Source: Cephalopachus bancanus (Eukaryota; Chordata; Mammalia; Primates; Tarsiidae). From it: a stretch of DNA of 64,000 bases. The stretch spans positions 3,224,001 through 3,288,000 of the forward strand of contig JAPVLO010000007.1 of assembly GCA_027257055.1 (NCBI GenBank), written 5' to 3'. The position numbers and the translations under genes were made by a program. This document shows positions 21,708 through 34,943 of this stretch, piece after piece (the stretch's first letter is position 1; every line of letters begins with the position of its first letter). A model generated the notes under the pieces. It saw only the letters and a program-made list of their open reading frames with translations. It was not told the origin of the DNA and did no database searches.

Positions 21708-22898
21708 CTAAAGTTATGCATGCCTTTTGATAAGGAGATTTACTTGGAGTTTCAAAATACTTGTTGCCTATCTAAGTTTTATTTTAAAAAGTCTAAATTT
21801 GCCATTGGTTAATAGAGTGTAGGAGCATCTTGTGAAATTTCTAAACCTTAATTCTCTTATCTCAAATTGATTTCCATTTAGCTTTTACGAAAAACACAAA
21901 TATAATTTTCTTTTTTTAATGTAGGAAAAGTAGTTGTGTAGTTTTGCCTCAATTTGGAGTTTCCTATTAGTGAGAGGTTTTGTTACAAAAAGACTGCCAC
22001 TTTTGTGGGTCATTGCTAAAACACTATTTTGATATTTGCATGCTTCTCAGTTTGGAGTGAAGAGCTGTGTCTTCTTTAGTTTTTTTCCCCACATAAATAA
22101 GTTTTGTCCATGGCAAGCACTGGATCTGGAACATGTGGACAAATCCCTTTAGAAAAGTGGGACCTCCTGCTTAGTGATGTGGGGTTTGCCTCTGGGATTT
22201 TTGTCTCATGAAGACAACGCTGGAATTTTGACAGAGCTGGAGGAAAGGGGTTTGTTTGTTCAGCGTGGCTCACCCACCATGAGTGTCGGGTCCTTGTGTG
22301 TGGCACGAAGGTGGGACGGCGGCAGTGTCTTCTGGGCAGGTAGAACTCTCCCACTTACATACGTGTCCGTGGGGTGAGCTGGCTGGTCTGCCACCAGCCC
22401 GGAGCTGACCCAGCAAGATCACATCTCTGCTGGCGGGAGATTAGGGTCAGCGGTCTGCTGACCCAACCTCAGCCAACAGGAGGAACTTGGGGAGCCCATG
22501 GGGTGGCCCATGGCGCCAACCGTCCTGGTCCAACCCACACACCCTCCCCTCTGCACCAGACTGAGACTTCTGGTTCTTCTGCACTGCCCATGGCCTTGGG
22601 CACGCTGGACCTCTGGAAGTACTTAAGGAGAAAGTGATGCTTGTATCCTGCCAGAGCTGCCCACTGCCCCACGGAGGAATTTCCTTCTACTCTGACAAGT
22701 CAGAGCTGGGGCTGGGTGGCTGCTATGAGAGGCAGGTGGAGGTGGTGTCAGGAAGACCTGCTCTGCATGCCTCTGAGGTCCCAACCCCATGGCAGCCCTG
22801 AGGTTCTGGAGAGACTCACATTATGCTCACGTCCCCTCCTGCTGTGTCCTCACCCCCTGCGGGCCATGTGGGCTCTTTCTGTGGGGCATAAAACTGCC
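21708..22898. other. Intron 1 DNA, nothing recognised
   Basis: AT-rich up to 22080, then GC-rich single-copy sequence leading into the minisatellite field. Confidence 0.5.
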
Positions 22899-23745
22899 CT
22901 TGTCCTGAGTCCCTGAGTCCTTGAGTCCCCAAGTCACCTGAGTCCCTGGGTCCCCAGAGCATCAAGCCACCCTTGTCCTGAGTCCCTGGGTCCCCAGAGC
23001 ATCAAGCCACCTTTGTCCTGAGTCCCTGAGTCCTTGAGTCCCTGGGTCCCCAGAACATTGAGCCACCCATGTCCTGAGTCCCTGGCCTCCAGAGCATTGA
23101 GACATCCTTGCCCCGAGTACCCTGAGCATCAAGCTGCCCTTGCCCTGAGTCCCCAGATCACCGAGCCACCCTTTCCATGAGTCCCTAGAGCACCAAGCCA
23201 CCCTTACCCTTAGCCCCTGAGTCCCCAGGGCACCCGGCCACCCTTGCCCCGAGTCCCCAGAGCACCAAGCCACCCTCGCCCTGAGTCCCCAGAGCACTGA
23301 GCCACCCTGATCGTGAATCCTTGAGTCCCCAGAGCATCGAGCTGCCCTTGCCCTGAGTCCACAGAGCACCAAGCTATCCTTACTCTAAATCCCCTGAGCA
23401 TTGAGCTGCTCTTGCCCTGAGTCCCCAGAGCACCAAGCTACCCTTTCCCTGAGTCCCTGGGCTCCAGAGCATCAAACCACTCTTGTCCCGAGTCCCTGAG
23501 TCCCCTGAGTCCCTTGCCCTGAGTTCCTGAGTCCCCAGAGCATCAAGCCACCCTTGTCCTGAGTCCCTTGAGTCTCTGAGTCCCCTGAGCATTGAGCCGC
23601 CTTTGTCCTGAGTCCCTGGGCCCCAGAGCATCGATTTCCTGAGTCCCTGAGTCCCTTTAACATCGAGCCATCCTGGTCCTGAGTCCCTGAGTCCCTAAGC
23701 TCCCAGAGCATCCAGCCACCTTTGTTCCGAGTCCTGGGACCTAGA
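22899..23745. repeat. 32-bp minisatellite, block A
   Basis: Imperfect tandem units of CCCTGAGTCCCCAGAGCACC followed by AAGCCACCCTTG (32 bp). Local stutter of the 8-mer TGAGTCCC makes some units 40 bp or more. About 25 units. Confidence 0.93.
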
Positions 23746-24814
23746 GAAGCTCCTTGAAGGATGCTGATTTCGCTCCTGTTCATGTCGACTCCCCTCCCAG
23801 GTCTGCAGCTCCCAAGCATCACCCGCCCAGGATAGGCGACTGGTGGGCACATCTTCCGTTTTGGTTTTGACAAAGCAGGAACATGGTGTGTGAGGGAGGC
23901 AGCTTGAGCACATACCTGGGAGTCTGGCAGCTCATGTGCAGGGCAGGATTTCTGTTCTCATTTCTTCTCATATTCCTGAGGATGGTGAAGCGTCCATGTA
24001 AATGGCATTTTTAGTCTCCTCCAGTAGGGCTTTGCCCGAGTTTGGTGCTCCATGGCTTACTGGGCCATTTTCTTGCTGTCGGGTGTGGATCGTGCCCTGC
24101 TTCTCACTGTTATTGGTGGCTGTGCTGGGGAAATGTCTTGGAACAAGCTGACTTTTGGGTCATTTCCTTGGGTAGAGTCTCAAAAGTAGAACTAGTAGGT
24201 AGAAGTAGTGACACACCTGCTGGACTGTGCTCAGGGCAGTGCAGTGCTTGGCTCCTGGACGGCCACCTTCTTTGGGTGTTTGTGACTTTACATTGACTTT
24301 TGTCAGCTTTATGGATTTAGGTTTTTCTTTGAAATCTTTTCTTGAGTTGATAAAGTTGCACTTGGTGCTTTTCGGCCCTTTCCAGGAAACTTCAAAGTCT
24401 TGAGTTAAGCCAGACCAGCAGCAGCAGGGTTAACATTGACTGAGAGGAGGATACTGTGGGGTCCCCACCTCCTGGCTGACACCCTGAGACCCCCACAGCA
24501 CACTCACAACCCTAGGGTGCTCCTGCCCTGGGCCAGGCTTGCTGAGGATGTGACTTCCAGACCCTGAGTGGGCTTTGTGACTCCTTTGAGCATGACAGAG
24601 GGAGTGGTGGCAACCACCCCAGCCCCAGCAGGTGTGCATGGGCATGGGGAGGTGCTGAGGGTGGCCAGTTCTCTCAGGGGCCACTGACGTTTGTCCCCTG
24701 TCCTGGCTGAACCTGTGCTTCCAATGCCCATTTGAGTTAAGCCTTTGGTGATGTCCTTCAGTGTGGTCACTTTGCCAGATGGAATTGAGAACACACTGAG
24801 CAACTTTACAGCCC
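23746..24814. other. Unique spacer between minisatellite blocks A and B
   Basis: About 1.07 kb without the repeat motif. No gene or known element recognised. Confidence 0.6.
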
Positions 24815-26365
24815 CCAGAGCACCCAGCCGTCCTTGTCCTGAGTCCCCAGAGCACCAAGCCAACATGGCCCTGAGTCCCTCAGTCCAAAGAGCACTGAAC
24901 CACCTTTGCCTTGAGTCCCTGAGTCCCCAGAACATTGAGCACCAGCCACCCTTGCCCTGAGTCCCTAGAACATCGAGCTGCCCTTGCCCTGAGTCCCCAG
25001 AACATCAAGCCACATTTACCCTGAGTCCCCAGTGCATCAAGCTGACCTTGCCCTGAGTCCCTGAGTCCCTAGAGCACTGAGCTACCCTTACCTTGAGTCC
25101 CCTGAGCATTGAGCTGCTCTTGCCCTGAGTCCCCAGAGCACCGAGCCACCCTTGCCCTGAGTCTCTGAGTCCTCAGAGCACTAAACCACCCTTACCCTGA
25201 GTCCCCTTATTCCCCTGAGCACCAAGCCACCCTTGCCCTGAGTCCCTTGAGCATGGAGCTGCCCTTGCCTTGAGTCCCTGAGTCCCCAGAGCACTGAGCC
25301 ACCCTTACCCTGAGTCCTCTGAGCATCAAGCTGCCCTTGCCCTGAGTTCCTGAGTCCCCAGAACACTGAGCCACCCTTACCTTGAGTCCCCTGAGCATTG
25401 AGCTGCTCTTGCCAAGTCCCCAGAGCACCGAACCACCCTTGCCCTGAGTCTCTGAGTCCTCAGAGCACTAAGCCACCCTTGCTCTAAGTCCCCTTATTCC
25501 CCTGAGCACCAAGCCACCCTTGCCCTGAGTCCCTTGAGCATCGAACTGTCCTTGCCCTGAGTCCCTGAGTCCCCAGAGCACTGAGCCACCCTTGCCCTGA
25601 GTCCTCTGAGCATCAAGCTGCCCTTGCCCTGAGTTCCTCAGTCCCCAGAACACTGAGCCACCCTTGTCCTGAGTCCCTAGAGCACCAAGCCATCCTTACC
25701 GTAGCCCCTCAGTCCCCAGGGCACCCAGCCACCCTTACCCTGAGTTCCTGAGTCCCCAGAGCACTGAGCCACCCTTGCCCTGAGTCCACAGAGCACCAAG
25801 CCACCCTTACCCTGAGTCTCCAGAGCATTGAGCCATCCTTGCCCTGAGTCCCCACAGCATCGAGCTACCCTTGCCTTGAGTCCCCAGAGCATTGAGCAAT
25901 CCTTGCCCTGAGTCCCCAGAGCACTGAGCTGCCCTTGCTGAGTCCCTGAGTCCGTGAGCACTGAGTCACCTTTACTCCGAGTCCCCTGAGCATCAAGCTG
26001 CTCTTGCCCTGAGTCCCCAGAGGACTGAGCCACCCTTGTCATGAGTCCCCAGAGCAGCAAGCCACCCTTGCCCTGAGTCCCCAGAACATTGAGCCATCTT
26101 TGCCTTGAGTCCCCAGAGCACTGAGCCACCCTTTCCCTGAGTCCCCAGAACATTGAGCTATGCTTGCCTTGAGTCCCCGAGTCCCCAAACCACTGACCCA
26201 CCCTTGTCGCGAATCCCTGAGTTCCCAGAGTACTAAGCCACCTTTGCTCTGAGTCTCCAGAACATTGAGTTGTTCTTGCCCTGAGTCCCTGACACCACAG
26301 AGCATCAAGCTGCCCTTGCCCTTGTCCCCGAGTTCCTGAGTCCCGAGTCTCTGAGTCCCAGCATC
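24815..26365. repeat. 32-bp minisatellite, block B
   Basis: Same unit as block A, roughly 45 units. It contains a higher-order duplication of 289 bp (25085-25373 and 25374-25662). Minus-strand frames through it give repetitive GLRARVAQCSGDS-type peptides; these are a by-product of the repeat. Confidence 0.93.
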
Positions 26366-26399
26366 CCAGCTCTTGCCTCTTGAGTTGTGGAATTTTCTT

Positions 26400-26692
26400 T
26401 CTTTTTTTTTTTTTTGAGTTGGTGTCTCACTCTGTCACCCAGACTGGAGTGCAGTGGCCGCTCCTGGCCACTGCAGCCTCGACCTGCTAGGCTCCGGCGA
26501 TCCTTCCGCCTCAGCCTTCCAGTAGCTGGAACTACAGGTGTGCACTACCACGCCCGGCTAATTTTTTGATTTATTGTAGAGATGAGGTCTCGCCAAGTTG
26601 CCCAGGTGGGTCTCGAACCCATGGGGTCAGGCAATCCACTCACTTGAGTCTCCCAAAGCACGGGATTACAGGCTGAGCCACCGAGCCTGGCT
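26400..26692 (-). mobile_element. Alu, young family
   Basis: Antisense full-length copy. GGAATTTT-type direct repeats flank it (about 26388 and 26693), consistent with a target-site duplication. Confidence 0.94.
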
Positions 26693-26855
26693 GGAATTTT
26701 ATTTCTAAAGCAGCAGAACTTGACAGAACAGGACCTTTCCTGGGGGAGACTCTGTCTCCCTCCCACTCAGAGGAGTTTGGGTTTCACCCAAAAAAAAGAG
26801 TCAGGGACCCTTTCTAGGGGCAGGAAGGGGACCCTGCCCTGGAACCCCAAGAGGG

Positions 26856-27143
26856 CTGAAAAACCTGGCTGCTCACAGCGTGGGGAGCATGGTGGGGTCT
26901 GGACACCTGGCCTTAGGTCCTCTGTTGGACCCCAGGCAAGCATTGCTTAGAGCCATGTGGTCAGAAGCTACACCCTGTCACTTTAGCGCCCCACACAGAT
27001 GGGTCACTGCTCTTGCTTTCAAGTGGCACAACTTCTAAGAGGAGAGTAACTGAGGAGAGATTATATCATATTGCTTGATGTAAACAAATGTAGCAAAATC
27101 TTAAAAGATGGAGTATGGGGACATTCTCTGAACTGTTCTTAAA
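26856..27143. repeat. Direct duplication, copy 1
   Basis: Matches 27717-28010 over its whole length at roughly 88% identity, from CTGAAAAACCTGGCTGCTCA to CTCTGAACTGTTCTTA. Confidence 0.92.
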
Positions 27144-27716
27144 ATGACCCTGTCCGGAGCCCTGAGAGCCCAGGCCCTGCTTAAGAAGGATGAGCGCAGC
27201 CTCCCCCTGCCTGCCTCTGGGGACCCCCTGAATGGCATGAGGCTGACTCCCTGTGGATCTGGAGGACCAGGTTCTGCCCCCACTCCCAGGTCGGTCCCAT
27301 GTTGCCCTGGTACTGTGTGGCCTCTGCCTTCCAGTCCTTGCCTTGGGCCTCAGCCGATGCTGCACTCAGACCCACTTGGGCAGGGGCAGAGTTTGACTTG
27401 CAGCATGGGGACGAGGGACCCCGGACTGGTCCATAGCCAGTGAGCCAGGCCTCACAGGTCCCCATCATTCCATGTCATTGATGCCTACGTAGATGTGGAA
27501 ACTGAGGACTCAGCAATCAAAGGAAGCCAAATGAAGAAGAGATGGGTGTCTGTGTGGAGCACTCGCAGGCTGTCCATGCGGCCTTCCTACTGCTCATGTA
27601 GTTACTCTTCATTCTGATCTGTCCACCTGTCTGTCCGTTTGTCCGTTCATCTGTCCATCCCTCCATCCACCCATCGTCCACTCAGCCTCTGATGAGCATT
27701 CACTGTCTGAAAAAGC
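27144..27716. other. Spacer between duplicated copies; MIR-like piece
   Basis: 27440-27540 contains TAGATGTGGAAACTGAGGAC, a MIR-core-like match. A (TCYG)n-type stretch of TCTGTCCA/TCCGTTTG repeats covers 27618-27690. Confidence 0.45.
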
Positions 27717-28010
27717 TGGCTGCTCATGGCGTGGGGAGCACAGTGGGGCCTGGACGTCCGGCCTTAGGTTCTCTGTTGGACGCCAGGCAAGCCTTGCTCA
27801 GGGCCATGTGGTCAGAAGCTATACCCTGTCACTTCAGTGCCCCGCACAGATGGGTGACTGCTCTTTGCTTTCAAGTGGCACAACTTCTAAGAGGAGAGTA
27901 ACAGAGGAGAGATTCCTTCATATTGCTTGATGTAAACCAATGTGGCAAAATCTTAAAAGATGGTGTATCTGGGTAAGGAGTGTGTGGATGTTCTCTGAAC
28001 TGTTCTTACA
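27717..28010. repeat. Direct duplication, copy 2
   Basis: Second copy, 861 bp downstream. It continues beyond the shared part into TTTCAAAATAAAAAGTTAAA, which resembles the 3' end of an old L1M element, so this copy is probably nearer the original arrangement. Confidence 0.9.
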
Positions 28011-29378
<1,368 letters not shown>

Positions 29379-29668
29379 TTAACTGGGCACAGTGACTTAC
29401 GCCTGTCATCTCAGCACTTTAGGGGGCTGAGGTAAGAGGATTGCCTGAGCCCAGGAGTTCGAGACCAGCCTGGGCAGAGTGGCAAGACCTCATCTCTACA
29501 AATCAAAAAATAAGCCAGTGTGGTAGTGCGTGCCTATGGTTCCAGCTACTAGGAAGGCTGAGGCAGAAGGATCACCTGAGCCCAGCAGGTCAAGGCTGCG
29601 GTGGCCGTGAGCGTGCCACTGCCCTCTAGCCTGGGGGACAGAGTAAGACTCCAACTAAAAAAAAATTA
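29379..29668 (+). mobile_element. Alu, young-family type
   Basis: Sense dimer ending AAGACTCCAACTAAAAAAAA. Confidence 0.92.
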
Positions 29669-29977
29669 TTTAAAGTGTAGTCATGATCAATGGTAATATG
29701 ATATATATAAATCTCAGTTTGTATGGTAATTTTGCACCACTTACATCTGAACCTTGGCTTTTCCAGAAGAAAGTAAAGCCCTTCAGCACTGTGGTGTGTG
29801 GATGATGCCCATCCAGGGAGGATCTGGAGGCTGCTGGGTTCCTACCCAAGGGACATTGGGCAAGCTGGGGCTTTCTTGGCAAGAATGAGCAGGGACATCC
29901 ATCAACTGAGGAGCCGGGGCCTCTGCACAGTGCTCCTGGAGGGTGGGAATGGCATGTCCGTGTCCTGGAGCTGTTGC

Positions 29978-30379
29978 TACTAGGTACCACAAATGGAATA
30001 TCTTAACAGATATTAATTCCTCAAGTTGGAAGTCTGAGGTCCAAGTGTGGACACCTCCCTCAGAGGGCGCCTGGGCTGGTCCAGGCCTTTCTGCAGACTC
30101 CGGTGCATCCTGGGCCATGGCAACTTCACTCCAGCCTGCACATGGCCATCAGCCTGCACACGGCTATCATCCTGTGTATGTTGGACCCAAATCCCCCCTT
30201 TTCCTAAGGTCATCCTTTCTACTAGATTAGGGGCCACCCAGTGACCCCATCTTAGTTTAACTATTACATCTGCAGTGACCTCTTTCCAAATAAGATCATA
30301 GTCTGAGGTACTGGGAGTTAAGAATTCAACATGTGAATTTTGGGTGGGTGGGGGGTACAATTCAGCCCATAACAAGTGG
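29978..30379 (-). mobile_element. MLT1-like MaLR LTR, antisense
   Basis: Ends with CTTTCCAAATAAGATCATAG, GAGGTACTGGGAGTTAAGAA and a tail ACAATTCAGCCCATAACA, the antisense form of an MLT1-type LTR start. A small three-unit repeat (CAGCCTGCACACGGCTATCA type) lies at 30132-30178. Confidence 0.75.
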
Positions 30380-30444
30380 CAGTGCATTCCTTGGATAGAT
30401 AAGCACAGGGCCATAGTTGAGCAGGAATATTTTTACAAAAATAA

Positions 30445-30732
30445 TTTTCTTTTAATTGAGTTGGAGTCTCACTCTGTTGCCAGACTAGAGTGCAAGTGAC
30501 ACACTCCTGGCCACCACAGCCTCGACCTGCTGGACTCCAGTGATCCTTCCATCTCAGCCTTCCAAGTAGCCAGAATTACAGATGTGCGCTACCATGTCTG
30601 GCTAATTAAAAAAAAAAAATATTGTAGAGATGAGGTCTTGCCAAGGTCTTGAACTTGCAGTCTCAGGCAATCCACTTGCCTTGGCCTCCCAAAGTGCTGG
30701 GATTACAGGCTGAGCCACTGATCCCAGCCCCA
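30445..30732 (-). mobile_element. Alu
   Basis: Antisense dimer with an A run (30607-30619) in the middle; shortened between AGAGATGAGGTCTTGCCAAG and the second arm. Confidence 0.9.
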
Positions 30733-30747
30733 AAATAAATTTCTAAT

Positions 30748-31036
30748 CTTTTTTTTATTTGAGTTGAGGTCTCATTCTGTCACCCAGGCAGGAGTGCAGT
30801 GACATGATTACAGCTCACCACAGCCTCAACCTCCGGGATCAGACAATTCTTCTGTTTCAGTCTCCCAAGTAGCAGAAAATAAAAGCACCACTACACCTGG
30901 TTAATTCTTACAAAAAGTATTTTTCATAGAGACGAGGTCTTGCTATATTGCCCATGATGGTCTCGAACTTCTGGGCTCAAGTAATCCTCCCACCTTGGCC
31001 TCCCAATGGCAGCCGTGAGCCACAGTGCCTGGCCCA
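30748..31036 (-). mobile_element. AluJ-like SINE
   Basis: Antisense dimer, diverged, ending GAGCCACAGTGCCTGGCCCA. Confidence 0.9.
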
Positions 31037-31870
31037 ATTTCTGATCTTTATTGAGGTATAATTTATATACAACAAATCACACTTGTTTGAAGAGTGTAAT
31101 CTGATGAGTTTGTGTACTTGCATGAAACTATCAGCAGCATCCAGACACAGGACATCCTTGCACCCACGAAGTCTCCTCAAGCCCACCAACCTAGACAAGG
31201 CCTTCTGCTACTGACGTGTTTCTGTTTTCTGGAGTTTCATGTGAAGTGAGTTGCACCCTTCCTTGCTGCCTGTCATCTTGCACTCAGTGTCATGATTTTG
31301 AGACTCATCCATGTTGCGTGGACATACCACTTGGGTGGGGAGGTACCCTGAGGACCTGGGCTGGAGCTGCTTCCTTTTCATGGGACATCGCTGTGTCCTA
31401 TTGCTTGGAAACACCCTACTGTGTCTGTCTGTCCACCTGTTGGTGTGCATTTGGGTTGTTTCTAGTTTGCCCGATTCAAAGGAAGTGACTCTGGATGTGT
31501 GTATGTGTGTGTGTATGTATGTTTTCACTTCTGGGTGGGTCCCCAGCACTGGAACCGTCAGGCCGTGTCTGGCTTCTGAAGATGCATCAGCTGTCTTGTG
31601 AGGACATCCTGTTCCCACCAGCGGTAGGAGGGCTCTGTGGCGCCACGTGCTTACCGGCACTCAAGGTGGTGGCTCCTTCTGCCTTAGCCCTTCTGGTGGA
31701 TGTGCAGTGGGAGCTCTGCGGATTTTGTTTGCACGTTCCTGGTGCCTGATGAAGTTGCACATCTGTCTATGTTTAGCCATTGACGTGTCTTCTTTGAGAT
31801 GTGTCTGTTCAAAGTGTCCATTCAGACGTTTTCACCAGAATGATTGTGAAGAGCAATCTTAGCACAGCCG
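31037..31870 (-). mobile_element. L1M fragment, antisense
   Basis: Starts TTTATTGAGGTATAATTTAT and continues through TCATCCATGTTGCGTGGACA, ATTTGGGTTGTTTCTAGTTT and GTTCCCACCAGCGG, the familiar antisense order of the L1M 3' region. Coding capacity is gone. Confidence 0.8.
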
Positions 31871-32279
31871 AGTCAGGATTGGCGGGACAGACGTCCGAGT
31901 TCTCCCCTCTCCCCCCTGGGCCTTCCTGCCCTCGCGGTAGGGTCCAGAGCCAAGGGTGTCTTGCTTCCACTTTACAATAGGGATTTGTGTGTTGATTACA
32001 TCTTAAGCAAAGTTTAAATAAAGCATTTAATGCAAGCCTGACTGAAATGAGGATGTCCTATGTCAGGTAGGACAGTGAGGTGGGGTGAGTGTGGTGGCGA
32101 AATTCCAGAGGCGGTGGGTCTCTCCCCAGCATCACAGCGGCTGGACCCTGTGAGCCGCAGGGCCGGGATGCTGCAGGCCGGTCAGCAGGGGGCGCCTGAG
32201 GCCGCTCCCCAGGGCCTGTCCTGGAGCGAGAGCTGTGCACCCTGCACGGAGCCGGTGACCATGACGACGTGACCGAGAC

Positions 32280-32540
32280 TCCACTAAATTACATCCACTG
32301 TTTTACATTTGTATTAGAACAAGCTGCCTTCCTGGTAGAGCCCCTTGGGGACGGGGGAAAATGACCCCCTCCTTCTCCCTAAATTAATACTTTGAACACA
32401 TAGGGCGGCAAATTCAATGTATTCATAGCAGCCTTTGCATTTAGCGGTTCGTGTGCGTCTCATGGCGCGATCCTCTGGCCTCTCCTGTGAAGCATTAATG
32501 GTGGCACAAAGCAGCCCGAGTGAGTAACACCTACATGTCT
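32280..32540. promoter_or_regulatory. Candidate conserved intronic element
   Basis: This repeat-free segment of intron 1 differs in texture from its neighbours. AT-rich homeobox-type cores (AATTAATAC near 32382, GCATTAATGG near 32494) lie next to unusually retained CpGs (AGCGGTTCGTGTGCGTC, ATGGCGCGATC, 32442-32471). Such a mix often marks constrained regulatory DNA in mammals. This is inference from composition only; no alignment was possible. Confidence 0.3.
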
Positions 32541-33619
32541 CAGTGGCAGGTCCTCTCAGCATGGTAGAGGCCATGGGGGCTGGGCCCTTGCCCTTCGGCA
32601 TGGTGGGAGGAGGGTGTGATGCTGCCCGTTGCCTCCAAGACGGTCTAGAGGCTGGGCCACGAGGACTTGGTACCATAACACGGTTGACTGACAGCAGCAA
32701 CTTGTCTCATCCCAAGACACCACCTGATGACTCCCCTACCCTGGGAGAGGAGGAAGATGAGGGTGCATGGCGGGCGGGTTTGCTGGCAGTTCTGCTGCAG
32801 GTGTGAGTGCTACAACTGTGCCCAGGTCCCTGGGTGGGTGGTGGCCTCAGCACTACTGTTGCCTCTGAGCCAGCAAGGATGGGAAGATGCAGGGGGCACC
32901 TGGCTCTGAACCAGCAGCTCTGCACCCATGGGCTCTGCACCCATCTGTATCTGGCTGGGGTGTCACAGGCCTATCATTGTGCTGTGTGGAGGCCACCTCT
33001 GCCTCTCTTAGTGGCAGCTGGGATTGGAAATGGTGCAGAAAAGCCCAAAGCACCAGATGTCGCCAGGCAGTATGGCTCCTTCTCTGTTGTCCTTTGTCAC
33101 ATGGGCCACTTGGTTGTCCCTAGCACTGGACAGGGTCATGCAGCTTGTGCCATGTGGTCTGAAGGGAGGGTTTACATTGTTGGTCATGTGGCACTGATGC
33201 TGATGCCTGACTTGTGTGTGTTTCTGGTTGAAATGGAAGGACCTAGAGACTTTTCAGCTGTAAGACAGACGATCAGGACCTGTAGGAAAACTCAGAAGTG
33301 GCGTTTGGAAAAAACAGCACAAGTGGTGGCTCCTTGGGTGACACTTGTGCAGCCATAGTGCCATCTATGCTGCCCCGTGGTCTTGCTCAGCCTTCAGCAC
33401 CCTGCCATTCATGACCCACATCTGTGTCCTTTTGTGCATGGGAGGCTCCTTTCTGAAAGGGCTTCTCATACACGGGTGCCACATGCAATCTGGGAACCCA
33501 GTGCCTGTGATTCTGTGCAGAAGCATGGGAAGTTCAGGGGGAGGGAGTATCTACGGGCACATGTCCTGGGAACAGATGCGAACAGGTGTGTCCCATGAAT
33601 GCACCCACGTCTGTCCACA

Positions 33620-33755
33620 GCTGTGTCCTGGGAACATGTGTGTGTCTTGTGAACAAGTGTGTCCTGTGAACATGTGTGCCCTATGAGTAGGTGTGTCACA
33701 TGAATATACCGTGTCTATCCCTAGGTGTGTCCTGTGAGCAGGTGTGTCTCCATTA
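33620..33755. repeat. Degenerate 20-bp minisatellite
   Basis: Five to six imperfect units around TGTGTCCTGTGAACATG. Confidence 0.7.
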
Positions 33756-34911
33756 GATGAGACACACCACCAGGACAGGGGTTCCCACAAAGAAACCACA
33801 TTGCAGGCTGTCTGCTCCTTACCTGCTGAGCAGTAGCTGACAGACCCTGTGGTACTCACGGTGCTTCCGTTGTGAGTGTTGCAGCTGCCACTCGAGCACT
33901 GGTGCTGAGAGGTTGTCAAATTGGAAATGTAGATTCAGGTATTCTCCAAAAGCTTCCTATGGGTCAGGTGATGCTTCCACTCGGAATGCCAAAGGTCGTG
34001 GCAGATCCTTCAGCAGACCCCCAGCCTCGCTGACATCTTGGTTTTGAACTCCTGTGTAAGCCGCCCATCTGTGGTGCTTTATCTTGGTGGCCCTGGGAAT
34101 GAGGATGGCTAAATGAGAGCTAGAATGAGGGAACGGGGCTAAGGTCACTGAGTCCAAGGAGAACATGATGGCCCCCATTGAGGGGCGTGCAGATCTTCTG
34201 TGACTCCGTGGAGCAGAACTGCCATCTGATGCAGGAGTGATGCTCTCACATGTCCCATGGGTTCCGGAAGTCTCTCGAGGTCAAGCCCATCCCTGCTGCC
34301 CCTGCCAGTGCCAGGTGGGACCTCACAGTACACCAGGACATTCCTCTCTCCAGCAGACTTGAGCTGGCTGAGCTCAGCCCTTTGGCACTTTCTAGGGTTA
34401 AGGCCATGACTGCCTATGTTAAGTCCTCTCTGCTCTATAGGTTTTCTGTGTAGGAGGTTTCATTTATTATCTTTTTAAAGGATGTTTCTTCAAGCATGAG
34501 GGATGAAGGCCACAACTTGTGTCATTTCACCCAGATTTTCAGTTTGGGTAGGATGGTTACTCCAGCTATGGATGAGTGTGGCTGCTGTTTCTGGGATGTG
34601 TTGCTGCCTATGAGTGTCAAGTTCTGCTCTGAGCCTCGTGTCCTCATGGCAGTGGTTGGCCCAGAACCGGGGATTGCTTGAGACACTTCCGCTCGGTGCC
34701 CTCCAGGTGTTTCCCACCTGCAGAAGGTGGACGCACAGGCATTTCCTTCATACACCTATGCCCCGGGGTGTGGGTGGATCCAGTAGTCCCTCTGCACTGC
34801 CCCCTCCGTCCTAGCCTGGGGCTCCTGCCATTTGGGCAGGTGTGCACTGGGGCCCTCTCACTCAGTTACCTGCGCTAAACTGCGTGTAACTCTGTCCTTC
34901 TCACCCTGCAG

Positions 34912-34943
34912 AGTCTGTAGACGAGGCAGCACCCGGCTTCCAA
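34912..34943 (+). other. ZBTB46: ZBTB46 exon 2 5'UTR
   Basis: The acceptor is a pyrimidine-rich tract ending TGCAG at 34911. The 32 nt up to the start codon contain the upstream ORF stop TAG at 34918-34920. The main ATG has C at -3 and A at +4, a weak context, which makes the preceding short ORF more likely to matter. Confidence 0.85.

Larger units (their letters stand above)
31871..34911. other. End of intron 1, mostly single-copy
   Basis: Contains the candidate conserved element at 32280-32540 and a short GTGTGTCCTGTGAACA-type repeat near 33620. Otherwise nothing named. Open frames here (for example 32807-33358) have no recognisable domain. Confidence 0.5.

Noticed and set aside
22962..26308. 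Minus-strand repetitive frames (GLRARVAQCSGDS type) as a repeat protein gene
   Set aside because: They come from a 32-bp minisatellite whose unit is not a multiple of three, switch frame between units and have no start, splice or promoter support.
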